Assembly: GCA_000727475.1 (NCBI GenBank) | Contig: KL647311.1 | Span: 1,137,903-1,201,902 of the forward strand | Origin: Sarcocystis neurona | Lineage: Eukaryota > Apicomplexa > Conoidasida > Eucoccidiorida > Sarcocystidae | Direction: 5' to 3' | Length of the DNA: 64,000 bases | Shown here: positions 42,652 through 57,494 of the stretch, piece by piece | How positions within the stretch are numbered: position 1 is the stretch's first letter | Layout: every line of letters begins with the position of its first letter | Notes under the pieces: generated by a model | The model's input: the letters and a program-made list of their open reading frames with translations, nothing else | The model's database searches: none | What the model was told of the DNA's origin: nothing | Program-made: the position numbers and the translations under genes

Positions 42652-42750
42652 CTACAACGAGAGAAGTATTTTCCCCGCATTTTTGTTACTCTGCATGCGT
42701 TCGTGCGCTTCGTCGACCTCCTCCAGGGGGAAAACTGAGTCTACCACCAC
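42652..42750 (-). CDS. Quinone oxidoreductase exon 9, stop
   Basis: Acceptor TTTAATTTTTGTAG in phase 0. It reads [20 protein letters not shown] then [12 protein letters not shown] and TAG (42654-42652). It matches the family C-terminus xVFPLxxxxEAHxxMexNxNxGKIVL. Confidence 0.95.
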   Translation of the reverse strand: MVVDSVFPLEEVDEAHERMQSNKNAGKILLSL

Positions 42751-45700
42751 CTACAAAAATTAAACAGCGGCCGGAACCCATGCAGCAGCAACAATGCCGG
42801 CGGCACCAGCAGCAACGCTAGGAACCGCATATCCAAGAGGAGCAGCAATACCACCAGCAGCAGCACCAGAAGCAGCAGCACGTGCTGCGAGAGCAGCAGC
42901 ACCGACAGCAGCAGCGCCGACAGCAGCGATGCCGACAGCAGCAGCACCGACAGAAGCAACAGGGACGGGAATAGCAGCAGCAGCTTTAGAAGCAGCAGCT
43001 GCTGCAGCAAGTCCCGCAGGAGCAGCAACAGCAACAGCAGCAGCAGCGGAAGCATCAGCACGCGCTGGGTGAGCAGCAGCGGCGAGACCAGTAGCAGCAG
43101 CAAGTTAAGCAGCAGATGCTGCAGCATGTTCAGCAGGAGGACCAGCAGCAACAAGAGCAGCAGCAAAGCACCGGCACGAGCGGAAAGAGCCGCGGCGGCA
43201 GATAAGCAACAGGAGCAGCGTCCACCAGCAGCACCAGCAGCACCAGCAGCAGCCTGTAACAGCAGCTGCAAAACAGAGAGAGCAGCAGTAGCAGCTGTCC
43301 CAAGAGCAGCAGCAAGAGAGAGAGACACGCTGCGACGCAAACAGCAGGCCAGCCCACCAAGCAGCAGTAGGAGCAGCAGCCCAGTGGCCCAGCAGCAGTC
43401 GTAAAAGTGGAGCAGCAGGAGCAGCAGCGCGAGGACAGTAGCAGCAGCAACGAAGCAGTCGGGAACAGCAGAGAGAAGGATAGGGGAGTGAAAGCCAGAA
43501 AGCGCGTGGCGTAAGAAGAGGAACAGAGCACCAGCAGCGGCAGCAGCAACCGCAGACGGCGTACACGACTGCAGCGCAGCGTGGCAGGGCCGGGGGGGGG
43601 AAGAACGCCTCGACAGGCAAGGCAGAAGAATACATAGAAGGACAGAAGTAGAACAGCAGAAAGGAGAGGAACAGGAGGAAGATAACAAAGAGGAAAAAGC
43701 AGAAGAAGAACAGCAAGAAAAAGAGGAAAAGGTAGAAGAAAACGAAGGAGGAAAGGAAGGAGAAAAGGAGAGAAGTGAGGTAGAAGAAAGGGAAGAAGAG
43801 AAGCAAGAAGAGATAGGATTGGGAGAGAAACCTTACTTTGAAGGTTTTGTCAGCGAAGAAAGGCAGCACATCCTCTGCAAAGGCCCGCATCAGGAGACGA
43901 CGATAGGCGAAAGTTCGACTGCGTAAAGTCGTGCCGACGATTTCGACGCGACGAGACAGCAGCCCTGCAGCAAGTTCTGAAGTAGCAGCAGAGGGCTGGC
44001 TTCCCCCCAGTATCCCGTAGAGTACCCAGCTACACGCCAGGGAGCCGCAGGAACGGCAGCAGCAACAGTAACAGCAGCAAGAGGGACAACAGAAACGCAG
44101 CAGACGCGTCGGCCCGGCGAACGCGAAGAAGCACACAAAGAAGTAGGAGAGCAACACGGCTGCAAAGAAGGAGAGGTAGTAGGGGCAGCAGCAGCAGCAG
44201 GTGCGGCGGAGGCAGCGACAGAACGGGAGCGGAAACTGCAGAACAAGAGCAAGAAGGAGAAGCAGCAGAAGAAGAGAGAGAAGAAGAGCAAGACGCAGAA
44301 GCAGCAAAAGATGAAAAAGCGATACTCCGAGTCGAAGAAGAACAAGGAGCAGCAGCAGAAGAGGCAGCAAGTGCGGCAACGGGAGCAGCAGGTCCTCCGG
44401 AAGAAGCGCTTAGCAGCAACGGCAGCAGCGGTGGCAGGGACAGCAGCGGCAGCAGCAGATGGCGACTACGACTGGCAGGGAGACAGCCGTGCCATAAAGA
44501 GAGCCCGGGGGAGCAACACCAGCGGGAGAAGCGAAGCAGCAACAGCAGCAGCAGCAGACTCGGCACCAGCGGCAGCCGCATCAGCAGCAGCAGAAAAAAT
44601 TCGCAGCACCAGTTCCCAAGCAGCAGCACCAAAACCACCCCCAACAGGTGGAGCAGCAGAAGACGAAGACGCGTAGCGTGTGAAGAGTAGGACCCGGCGT
44701 GGCAGCAGCGGTAGCGGCGGCGCTGCACGAGAGACTTCCCCCAGCCGCAAGTGAAAGGCATAGGAATCCTGTGCCAGTGTGAAAGAGAGAAATATAGAAG
44801 GACTGTGAACATGAAGGCAGCGCAGCAGCAAAAGGCAGCACCAGGAGGAAGCAGAAGTAGCAGCAGCCACGCAAAAAGCGGCACCAGCCGTAGGCGTCGA
44901 ATAAGCACTCGTAACAACAGCAGCTGTAGCAGCACTTGCATCACACATACATAGATAGGCAGACACACACACAGATAGATATAAATAGATATAGGTATAG
45001 ACAGACATAGATAGATATAGACAGGTGTACATATATGGCAGCAGCAAACCAACAGAACGTAGCAGCACTCGAGCAAAAAGTAACACCAGTCACACCGGTC
45101 GAATAAGCAGCCGCAAGAACAGCAGCAGCGGCATCACTAGCACCATATACATATAAAGATACATGCATAGATATATAGACAGACACACAGACAACAGGTA
45201 TCCACGTATATATACACATAATACATATAGAGACAAATTTACATACACAGGTGTACACACACCGACATACATCCATTTTCCATACATATCGATGTATATG
45301 CATGTCCATCCATGTATGTACACATATACATGTGCGTGTATACATACATATATATATATATATACACATAAAAGTACATATATGCACACATCTATGTCTA
45401 TGCATATATACATACATTTATGTATCTATCTGGTACAGTATATATTCTATTTGTATAGCGTTTAGTACATTATAGACACGTAGTAGTTGTACATATAGGG
45501 GCACTCAATATAAAGTATGAAGGCGACGCTATGTATGCATGTTATACGTAATGATAAATGTAAATACGAAGAGAGGAAAAAAGAGAGAAACATACCTACA
45601 TATACCAAGAGAGATTTGAAGAGATATATATATGCATGTGTATTTGCATGTACACTCATGTAGCGAGAGATACAGAGAGTCAGCTAGATCGGCATATAGC

Positions 45701-48700
45701 TACATATATAGATAGATAGATATAGATATAGAGAGATAGATAGATATAGATAGATATAGATAAATATAGATAGATAGATAGATATAGATAGGCAGATATA
45801 GATAGATAGATATAGGTAGATAGATACACAGGGAGATATAGGTAGATATACATAGATATAGATAGATAGATATAGATAGATATGGATAGACATAGATAGA
45901 TATAGATAGATATAGATAGATATAGATAGATAGATAGATATAGATAGATAGATGGACATATGGATATGGATAGATAGAGATAGATAGACAGATATAGATA
46001 GACAGATATAGATAGATAGATATAGATAGATAGATATAGATAGATAGGGAGGTACATATAGATAGATAGATAGGTAGATATAGATAGATAGGGAGGTACA
46101 TATAGATAGATAGATAGGTAGATATAGATAGATAGAGAGGTACACACAGACAGATAGATATAGATATAGATAGATATGTATACAGATAGGTGGATGGATA
46201 AGGACAGAGGAGGATACAAGGAGCCAAGAAAGAAATACATGTATACATGTATATATGTAGAAAGAGATATATGGATACATACATATGCAGACTTCGAGTA
46301 TATACACAATATGACATGTGAGTAGTTGATAGATATATAGAGAGCAAGACAGGTCTATAAATGAAAGTATGCATATATATTCAAAATATACACACATAGG
46401 GAGTCCGCTAGATCGGTAGACAGCTACACATATATATATAGGCACAGAAAGATAGACGCGAGTACAGAAGGCGGGAGCCAACAAAGATATATATATATAT
46501 ATGAGATGATATAGCAGGATATACAGATAGAGACACAGAAAGCAGGCGAAAAAGTGGGAAAGACTCGTGAGAGAGAAAAAGGCAGGGAAAGACGTGGAGG
46601 AAGGGGTGCAGGAAGCCGCTTTCGTCGCTTTGCTGTTGCAGAGAAATACCGCGCGTCGAAGGCGCAGCAGCGTATATTCTCCTTCATGTAGTTGCTGCTC
46701 CCAACGGGGTCCAAAATTAAATCCACGCCCCTGCGAAGTCAACGTGCCCGCACTCTCCTCGTCAACCCATTCCACAAATATCAATAGGCGTACATCTGTA
46801 TCGGTGTGCATATATATACATATATATATAATATGCGTAGATTTTCACATGTAGAGGGAGAGGAAAAGACAGGGAGAAAAAGGGGGACACAGCAAGAGAC
46901 AGAGAAAGAAACAGAAAAAGACAGAAAGATATACTCGTATAGGCAGATATATCTGCTCTGCACAATCAGCCAGCGACACACGCACACAGAGAGAGAGAAG
47001 AAATACTACAGCTATACACCTATACATACATATGTGGGCAGATAGGTAGGTAGGCAGCTACATATATATATGTATATTGTACAGGAAAATATTCAGAGAA
47101 AGACTTCTGTGATTAGATAGATGTGTGCGCTTGGTGTATAGAGGTACAGAAAAAGAGAAACATACACATATATATATATATGTGTGTGTATATAATGTGT
47201 GGAGATAGAGATATAGATACCTAGACAGGTACACGGGTAATACATATATATGTGAATGTGTACACTTGCATGTATATACGAACAGCCTGTTGGGCTCGTG
47301 CACATATTGCTTGAAATGATTCGGAAGCTACAGAGAAATAGGTACATAGAAATATGTGTATATATACATAGAAAGAGACCGATACACACACACATATACA
47401 TACGTACCACAGTGGGCAGGGTCTCGCATGCATTTGTATTTGCAAGAACAATGCATATGATTGTTCATATATATAGTGATAGCTGAATATATAGATGTAT
47501 ATACGAGTGTTCACATACATATATATATATATATATAGCCCAAGCACGTGTGCACTCGAGAACTGCAGTTGTGCGTTGAAATGAACAGCGGGTGATAAAT
47601 TGACAGATCATTCAAAAAGGAGAGAAAGGGGGGAAGAGAAAAAGACGAAGAGAGAAACATACACATTTTTTACGGAAAGAAACTGCCTGGTATCTTCCGA
47701 TCAACGAGAAGTACACAAATATATACATATATCCATATATACATATATATATGTAGGTGCATATCAGAGTGAATAGACCACTAGCTAAAGACAGAGGGAG
47801 AGAAAGGTACATCTACAACACTTCCTACGAGACCTGCTGCTGGTGCTGTCATCTTTTATTGCTGCTACTTGTTGCTGCTGCCATCTCCCACTGCTGTTGC
47901 TGCTGCACTGCCTTGTTGCTGCTGCTTTTATGACTCCTCTACCGTCGTCTTGCGCGCTCTTTGTTTGCTGCTGCACTTCCTGCTGCATTCCCTTGCTGCT
48001 GCACTTCCTTAATGCTGCCCTTCCTTCGTGCTGCCCTTCCTTCGTGCTGCCCTTCCTTCGTGCTGCCCTTCCTTCCTGCTGCACCTCCTTGCTGCTGCAG
48101 TTTCTTGGGCTGCTGCGATGTTGTGCTGCAGGAGTTCCTCGTTGCTGCTGGTGCTGCTGCAGGTGGGAGCGCACACCGTCCGTTGGTGATTTGCAGGACT
48201 TTCTCGCTGAAACAGCCATCCGCTTCCTTTCTATTCAGCGCATGCGTTGCTCCTGCAGGAAGAAAGTCCGTACACACATGTGTGAAGAAAATCTATGTCG
48301 CCGGATTTGTATATATGCATGCAAGAAGAAGTAGAGACAACATGAGATATGTATACACCCATAAGTAAATATATAGACCACGACACGTGTACAGATATAT
48401 ATATATATATACAGACATACAAAGAGACACACGTACGAAGGTGCTCCATTCATGCCGCTATACTGTTGAACAATATATACATATCTACATATATATATAT
48501 ATGTTAGGTGCTCGTCGATATATACACGTATATATATATATGTATGTGTATATTGATGACCACCTTATACATATATATATACATATATATATATCAATAT
48601 ATACGTATATATACATGTACATGTATACATACACGTACATACTTGCATTTTTAAAGGGGTTGAATACAAACTATATATATACACACGTTTGTACTAGTAA

Positions 48701-50055
48701 AAGAATGACTAACGAGTAAATGTATATATATATGTATTTATACGTATAGACAAGTATATCTTCTCTTTACATATGTATATAGAGAGAGAGAAATACAAAA
48801 GATTCACTTATACGTATATATTTATATACACATATATATATTGATAGGAGAAGGTAAAGGACACAGAGTTATGGACGTCCCGTTCGCATACGTCCACGTC
48901 TCAATATATGTAGACATACGTAGATACATGCATATAAAGAGAATATATAGGGGATTTACATATACGCATGCATATATGAAAATAATCTTCTAAAAGGCAC
49001 AAAGACATATCCACAGGCGGTGCAGGTCCACGCAGAAATGTACGCAGATATATTTAACGGCGTATATCCCGTGGAGAGCCGACCGCATGCAAAGTGGTGA
49101 CTTCCTCGCTCGCCCTTATATGTCTTAGGAGGATATATTTCATTCGCAAATATATACAAGCACGTTATATTACTGCATCTATCAAATAAAGAAGGTCAAA
49201 CATTTCACAGAAAATATACAGCGGTGAACAACGAAGAGCGTGACAGCAGCGGCTGGTCATCTGCTCCTGAACATCGGCGTCCCCACGCACAGAAATATAT
49301 AAATATATACCACGCACAGAAATATATAAATATATACGTACACGTGCATATAGATATATATCGTGAAGCGTGTATATATATATATATATATATATAGCGT
49401 CCTTAGACAAATTCTACTATATATATAAATATATGTATGTATACGTGGGGATAGATGCTGTTGTGATGTGTGTATACATGTGTACATATATATACATGTA
49501 TACGTTCGTGTGCTACATCACGTGTGTACACATATATATATACATGTATATTTATATATATATATACATATATATATATAAATATACATGTAGAAGCGTC
49601 TTTGAACAAATGCTACAATATATAAATGTCTACATGTACTCATAGGTCTAGATGCTATGGTATACATATACGTGTATATATACGTGCGTACATAGATATA
49701 TATATACATACGTATATATGTTTATGTGCTTCACTACGTATATATATATATATATAGATGTGTAGGTAATGAAGCGTCCTTGAACAAATGCTGTAACATT
49801 ACAAATTTATATATATATATATACATAGGTGTAGATGTTGTTTTATACACATTTGTATGCGTATATACATACATATATACATATTTATACATATATATAT
49901 GTATATATGTATATATTTGTGTGGCTATATTTACATGTGTATGCTTGTATATGTGTGCGTGTGTGTATGCGCAGAGCTGCATACGTGTGTCCGCTTTTTT
50001 GACGTACGTATGTGTGCGTGTGTGTTTGTTTGTGTACAAACCTATGGGCGACCGT

Positions 50056-50096
<41 letters not shown>

Positions 50097-53000
50097 TGTA
50101 CACACATATGTATAAAAGTATATTTATACATATACATGTGTATGTGTACACATGCGTATACTCAATATATATGAGAATATATATATATGTATATACACGT
50201 ATATGTATGTACTTACGTGGTACCACGCATGCCCTCTATATATATATATATATATGTTTATAAGAAACTCTTGTTTGTATGACGTCCACTTGTAATTAGT
50301 TGTGCAGCTAGTGAAGCACGTGCTTCTGTACGCGCGTATATATATATATATACATTTATATACATATATATGTATATTTGCCTTGGTGAAGAGTCGATCA
50401 TCGATTTCCTGTGGAGAATATACCGAGAGATGTGCAAAGCTGCAACTTCTCCTCGCTGCCTGCCGTTGCTATGATGGTCGGAATTCCCGACTGCGCGCAG
50501 AGCTGCAGCAGAGCCGTCCCCACACCTAAACGTGCGCAGGCATGCAGCAGCATCAGCAGCAAGCAGGCCAGCAGCTCCAGCACGAAGCACCAGGGACGGT
50601 TGTTGAAGAGAAGAGAGCAGCAGCAAAGGCAGCAACAGTCAAATCAGCAGCAGCAGAAGCAACAGCAGAAGCAGCAGCAGCAGAAGCAACAGCAGAAGCA
50701 GCAGCAGCAGAAGCAACAGCAGAAGCAGCAGCAGCAGAAGCAGCAGCAGCAGAAGCAGCAGAAGCAGCAGCGGAAGCAGCAGCAGCAGAACCAGCAGCAG
50801 CAAAAGCAGCAGCAGCAAAAGCAGCGGCAGCAAAAGCAGCAGTAGCAACCCAAGACGTGTGCACCACTGCCTCGCATGCGCGCGCACCCCGTAGCGCGCG
50901 AGGGGACGATGCCCCGCGCAGATGCCTCTGACGAAGCCGCAGCAGTTGCTCTCCCCCGCCGTGCTGCCACGGCAGCAGCTGCAACTTCCCCCAGCAGCAG
51001 CAGCAACAGCAACTTCCCCGAGCCCCACCAGCAGGTACGTGAGCTCTTGCTCCGTCCCACAGGCCCACACACACATGTTTAGGTACGCTGCAGCATTCAC
51101 ACACGTATAAAGAAAGATTTGGACAGGAGCAGCCAGAGAGAGAGACATGCACACAGACCGATACACAGGAAAATACACACAGAGATACGCAATGAGACAT
51201 CCAGAGAGATACGCAGAGACGCAGCCGGAGAGATGTGGGCAGACGTAAACAGATAGACGTGCAGCAGCAGGGCAGCCGAAGCAGCAGTGCGGTAGCAACA
51301 GCAGCTGCGCAGCAGCAACAGCAACAGCAGCAGCGCGGTAGCAGCAGCAGCAGCAGTGCGGTAGCAATAGCAGCCTGAGCAACAGAACAACAGCGGCAGC
51401 GCAGCAGCAGCAGCAGCCGCCGCGTGGTGGCAGCAGCAGCGCGGTAGCAGTAAAGCAACAGCATCACAAAGACAGCCGCAGCAGCAGATAAAAAGCAAAG
51501 GGGCCTACTGTGTTTGCAAGAGGCGCGCCTCTAGCAGCAACATTGCAGTAGCAGCAATTCTGGTTTGCTTGCGGGACGAGTATTTTGCAGTTTCTCTCTC
51601 ACCTGATGCTGCAGCGTGAACGAGAACCGCCTGCACACAGCGGCGCGGCAGCACGGCAGCACCGCATGCAGAACCTTCGTCAAACCAGGGAAGGTCGCTT
51701 CTTTCTTTTCTACCACTGCTGCTGCTGCTTCCTTCATCCCTGCAGCTGACGCCTTCTTCCTCTTTGCTGGTGCTGCTGCTGTCGCTGGTGTCACCGCTAC
51801 AGCTGTTTCCCTTCCCTCCAGTGCTGCTGCTGCTGCCTTCCTTCCGTCTGCTGCTGCTGCTGTCTCGGCTGCTGCTTTCCGGCTGAGGGGAAGGGAGGAC
51901 TCGGGAAGACAGACGTGGGGCAAGTTCTGCAGCAGCAGCAGCACCACCACCACCACCAGGCAGCACCAGTTTGAGGTTTTCTTCAACAGAAGCAGCAGCG
52001 CCAGTAGCAAGGAGCGGGAACACGCAGCAGGAGCAGCAAGCTGCGGCAGCAGTAAGCAGCGGCAGCAGTAAGCAGTAGCAGCAGTAAGCAGCAGCAGCAG
52101 TAAGCAGCAGCAGCAGTAAGCAGCAGCAGCAGCAGTGCGCGGCAGCAGCAGGAGCAGCAAGCAGCAGCAGGAGCACTCAGTGGCAGCAGCAGTAAGCAGC
52201 ACTAGTAGCAGTAAGCAGCAATAGCGGTAGTAAGCAGCAGCAGCAGCAAGCTGCAAAAGCAGTAAGCAGTACAAGCAGTATGCAACAGCAGCAGCAATAA
52301 GGAGCAGCAGCAATACGGAGCAGCAGCAATACAGCAGCAGTAAGCAGCAGCGGTAAGCAGCAACAGCAGCAGTAAGCAGCAACGACAGCAAGCAGCAGCA
52401 TCGGTGTGCAGCAGCTGCAGTAAGCAGAAGCAGCAATTTTACCAGATAGTACTGTTGGTGCTGATGACTGCTGTGAGGAAGGGAAGAATAGTAAGATAAG
52501 AAAAGAGAACAACGAAGAGAGAGGATATAGGAAGAAAGGAGAGGAACAGCAAACGTCAGTGCGACGAGGCTGCAAAGGGCGTGTTGCAGGAACAGGGACA
52601 CGCAGCAGCAGCAGCATCGCCAGCAGCAAAAAATATGCTGTAGCGAGTGAAAAACGATAAGCACGGAGGTCGACACGGCTGGGCAGCAGAAGAAGAGAAG
52701 GCAGAGATAAGGAGAAGAAAGTCGATGAAGAAGAAAAAGAAAAGCCGTGCGGCACGGGGAAAAAAAGTAGACAAGAATAGGTGAAGCATCCAGAGCACAA
52801 CAGGGAGGAAGCAGCAGAAAACGCAGCAGCCACTGCACACAACGTTTGACCACCTGCGTCTTGGCGAAGGACAGCACAGCAGCAGAGAAGCTCCTGGGAG
52901 AAAGGGATCGTAAAGGCAGCGGCAAAAGCAGCCCCGGGAACAGCAGCAGCACGAGTCGCCTCAGAAGCAGCAGGAGCAGCAGCCCCACGGCAAGAAGATC

Positions 53001-55558
53001 AGAGGCGCTGCAGAGCAGGAGAGAAGAAGGAAGCGAAAACCCACGCCGGGTGGGGTGCTGCAGCAACAGCAAACGAAGAAGCGTCACCAGGCGGAGGAGG
53101 AGCAGCAGCAGGTGTTGCACAGAGAGAGAGCAGCAGGCGTCGCAGCGAGAGCAGCAAGTGGCGCAGGGAGAGCAGCAGGAAGCGTAGCAGCAGGAAGCGC
53201 AGTAGCAGGAAGCGCAGCAGCAGGAAGCGCAGCAGCAGGAAGCGCAGCAGCAGGAAGCGCAGTAGCAGGAAGCGCAGTAGTAGGAAGCGCCGCAGCAGCA
53301 GCAAGACGGCAGTAGCTCTATATGAAGCTGTTGAAAGACCGAGAGGGAGGAAGAGAAGGCGGCGAAAGACGAAGAGAAGGGAAAAGAAGAAGGTGAGGAC
53401 ATTGCTGCAGCTGCTGCTACAGCAACAGAAGAAACGTGCGTCCTTACTTGCAACAAAGAAGAGCAGTTGATACGCAGTGACCCAGTTCTCGGGAATTCCT
53501 GCTGCCTACCACAATATTCACAAACGCATGCACTTCAATAAATAATAAATGCATATATATACATATATTTGTGTGTATACATATATATATATATAGATAT
53601 AGATATATGTGTGTTTATACATATATATAGATATATATATATATATGTGTGTGTATACATATATATATAGATATATATATATATATGTGTGTGTAAACAT
53701 ATATATATATATGTGTGTGTATACATATATATAGATATATATATATATGTGTGTGTATACATATATATATATAGAGAGAGAGATATATATATATAGATAT
53801 AGATAGATATATATATATATATGTGTATCCATATATACATATGTNNNNNNNNNNNNNNNNNNNNNNNNNNNNNNNNNNNNNNNNNNNNNNNNNNNNNNNN
53901 NNNNNNNNNNNNNNNNNNNNNNNNNNNNNNNNNNNNNNNNNNNNNNNNNNNNNNNNNNNNNNNNNNNNNNNNNNNNNNNNNNNNNNNNNNNNNNNNNNNN
54001 NNNNNNNNNNNNNNNNNNNNNNNNNNNNNNNNNNNNNNNNNNNNNNNNNNNNNNNNNNNNNNNNNNNNNNNNNNNNNNNNNNNNNNNNNNNNNNNNNNNN
54101 NNNNNNNNNNNNNNNNNNNNNNNNNNNNNNNNNNNNNNNNNNNNNNNNNNNNNNNNNNNNNNNNNNNNNNNNNNNNNNNNNNNNNNNNNNNNNNNNNNNN
54201 NNNNNNNNNNNNNNNNNNNNNNNNNNNNNNNNNNNNNNNNNNNNNNNNNNNNNNNNNNNNNNNNNNNNNNNNNNNNNNNNNNNNNNNNNNNNNNNNNNNN
54301 NNNNNNNNNNNNNNNNNNNNNNNNNNNNNNNNNNNNNNNNNNNNNNNNNNNNNNNNNNNNNNNNNNNNNNNNNNNNNNNNNNNNNNNNNNNNNNNNNNNN
54401 NNNNNNNNNNNNNNNNNNNNNNNNNNNNNNNNNNNNNNNNNNNNNNNNNNNNNNNNNNNNNNNNNNNNNNNNNNNNNNNNNNNNNNNNNNNNNNNNNNNN
54501 NNNNNNNNNNNNNNNNNNNNNNNNNNNNNNNNNNNNNNNNNNNNNNNNNNNNNNNNNNNNNNNNNNNNNNNNNNNNNNNNNNNNNNNNNNNNNNNNNNNN
54601 NNNNNNNNNNNNNNNNATATATATACATTATATACATATATATGCGTATATATGCATATATATATATATACATATATATACATATACATACACATATATA
54701 CATATACATACATATATATACATATACATACATATATATATATATGCACATCCAAGGATTTATATGCATTTACGTAAACACATACGTGTGTGTATGTGCA
54801 TGCATATTCGTATGGTCTACACAGAATATATATACATTCTCCCACTGGTGTTTATATATGTAAGTCTGTCTACACATATATATAGATAGAGTTATTTACG
54901 TATAAAGTATACATTCGTATTCGTATAAATATATATGTATAAATGAATATCTACGTATACAATATATATACACAATATATACAGATACTGTTATACACAC
55001 GTCATGTATACACGCCTGTACTCATATACGTATTGATAAATATACACGAATACACGTATATACATACGTGAATTCATATATATTCATGTATACACATGTA
55101 TGCTAAGATATATATATATATATATATATTTATGTGTATACGTATATATCCATATATACATACATACACTCATATATGTTTATGTACACAAACGTATACT
55201 CATATATATATATATATGTAATTCCACATATACACAGGCACACTAATATATATGTATACATATGTGTGTATATCCACGTATACACACCTGTACTCATATA
55301 TATTCCTATACACACATATACTATTATGTATGTATATATATATATATGCGCATATATATGTATATATTCATGTATACACACGTATACTCACCTGCATATA
55401 CATATATGTATATTTATGTGTATAAACATGAATCTATATACACGTGTATTATTATACGTACACATATGTACATATTCATGTATACACATCTATACTCACA
55501 CAGGTATACAAATACATATACATATACATAAATATATATATATATATAAACAAGCGTA

Positions 55559-55589
<31 letters not shown>

Positions 55590-57433
55590 TAAGGTGTTCA
55601 TGTATACAGTCTCTAGACATACGTATGTATATATATGTAGGCGCGCAGCTACATACAAGCGCGCACGTGAAATGATCTTACGCAGTAAATACGAGTAATG
55701 CGTTCTCTGGAAGAAGAAAGAAATATCTGTCGACGTCTCGTAAGAAACGCTGACAGAAGAAACTGCTGGAATTTTCTTTCGAAAGAGCCCAGCGACTGGC
55801 AGGTCCCTTGCTGCTGGTCCGGGGAGTGGGGAGCGCATGCAGCAGGGGAAGAGTGCAGCAGAAACAGAAGAGGCGAGACGAGGGGGGGGGACCGAAAGAC
55901 GCAGCACTCTGGAAATTTGAAAGTCAGCAGATGACCCCACGGATATGTGCGTGTGTCCCCGCCTCTATACGCATGCAAATGCGTGGACATACTTGTGGCT
56001 GCTCACACGCAATAATGACGAGAAACGGAGAACGGGCAAGAGGGCGACGCTGGGAAGCGAGAAGGGGAACGTCTCAGACGCATGCAAAGTGACGCATGCA
56101 TCGACATTTCATAGATGGGGCGCGCAGAGACAGACACAGGGAGACGACGAAAGGCAGAGAAATATGACTGCATGCGGAGAGAGAAAGGGACGAATACCAC
56201 GTATATGTATGTGTACGTGTGTGTGTATGAAGATAGGACCAGAAAGCGAGAGAAAAGGAAGTTCAGAAAAAGTAGAGGAGGTTGGCTGTGAGGAGATTGG
56301 GGGGGTACAGCGGCTGGTGGACAGCAGCGGAAACAGCGGGACAGCGAGATATACAGAGAGACAAAACGGGGTGTACGTACACCGCGCGCGCATTCGCGAC
56401 AGACAAGAAGAAGTATACGCAGAGAAGGGAGACTCCGTTGTGTGTGTGTGTGTATACAGAAAAGAAAAGGGAGATTCTGTTGTATTTGTATATACAAAAG
56501 AGATGGGAGACTCTCTTGTGTGTATATATACAGAAGAGAAGGGAAACTCTGTTGTATGTGTAGATATAGAAGAGAAGGGAGACTCTGCTGTGTGTGTGTA
56601 TATATATATACAGAAAAGAGAAGGGCGACTCTGCTGTGTGTATATATACAGAAGAGAAGGGCGACTCTGTTGTGTGTGTATGTGTACATACAGAAGCTGA
56701 GAAGGGAAGACAAAGAGAAGCAAAAGAATTGTTGTGGACAAGAAGAGGGACGGAAGGATAAAAATAGAGAGACACAAAGACGGAGAGCGAGACACAAAAA
56801 GAGAGAGATGCGGCAGACGACCGCCACGGGTGCTGCTGCTGCTGCTGCTGCACAGAGACGCGTGTCTTCCGTCGTCGCAAGAAGAGCAGGAAAAGAGAGA
56901 CACAGACACGGACACACAGACACAGACACGGACAAAGGATGGGGAGGGGGGGGAAATTTCAGAGAGAAGGCAGGTGGTACTTCTATACGTGGCAGCGCAT
57001 GCAAGCAACTGCATGCATACACATATTAAAGACCCATAGTAAAACACAGGTCTGCGGGTTGCCGAGGACATCTAGACGCCACTCTTGAGAAAAGGACGTC
57101 GCTACGTCTTTGCAGTTCGAAAGATTTGAACCACCGGAGAAATTGCATGCGTTTGTACAGAGAGTCAGGAAAAGGAAGGACGGGGTTTTCTTGCATGCGA
57201 GGACGTATCACTGGCACTTCGTCTGCGCAGTGCGGGAGACAGAGAGCGAGATATACACGCGAGTGTGCAATGGGGTGTACAGACACCCGTCGGGGCAATG
57301 AGAGAAGGAGCTTCAAAAACAGCACAAAGAGAAGACAGGTGGTGCAAAATGGACAACAGCAAAAAAACAAACAGCAACACAAACGAAGCAACAGCAACAC
57401 CAACAGCAACACCAACAGCAGCACCAACAGCAA

Positions 57434-57494
<61 letters not shown>

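Noticed and set aside
43105..44379. 424-codon minus-strand frame as a single gene
   Set aside because: Only its 43837-44029 part is an exon (oxidoreductase exon 8), bounded by an acceptor and a GTAAGG donor; the rest is intronic repeat.
53535..54863. 300-430-codon frames spanning the N run at 53845-54616
   Set aside because: Same reason: gap plus Tyr/Ile microsatellite translation, inside a supported intron.
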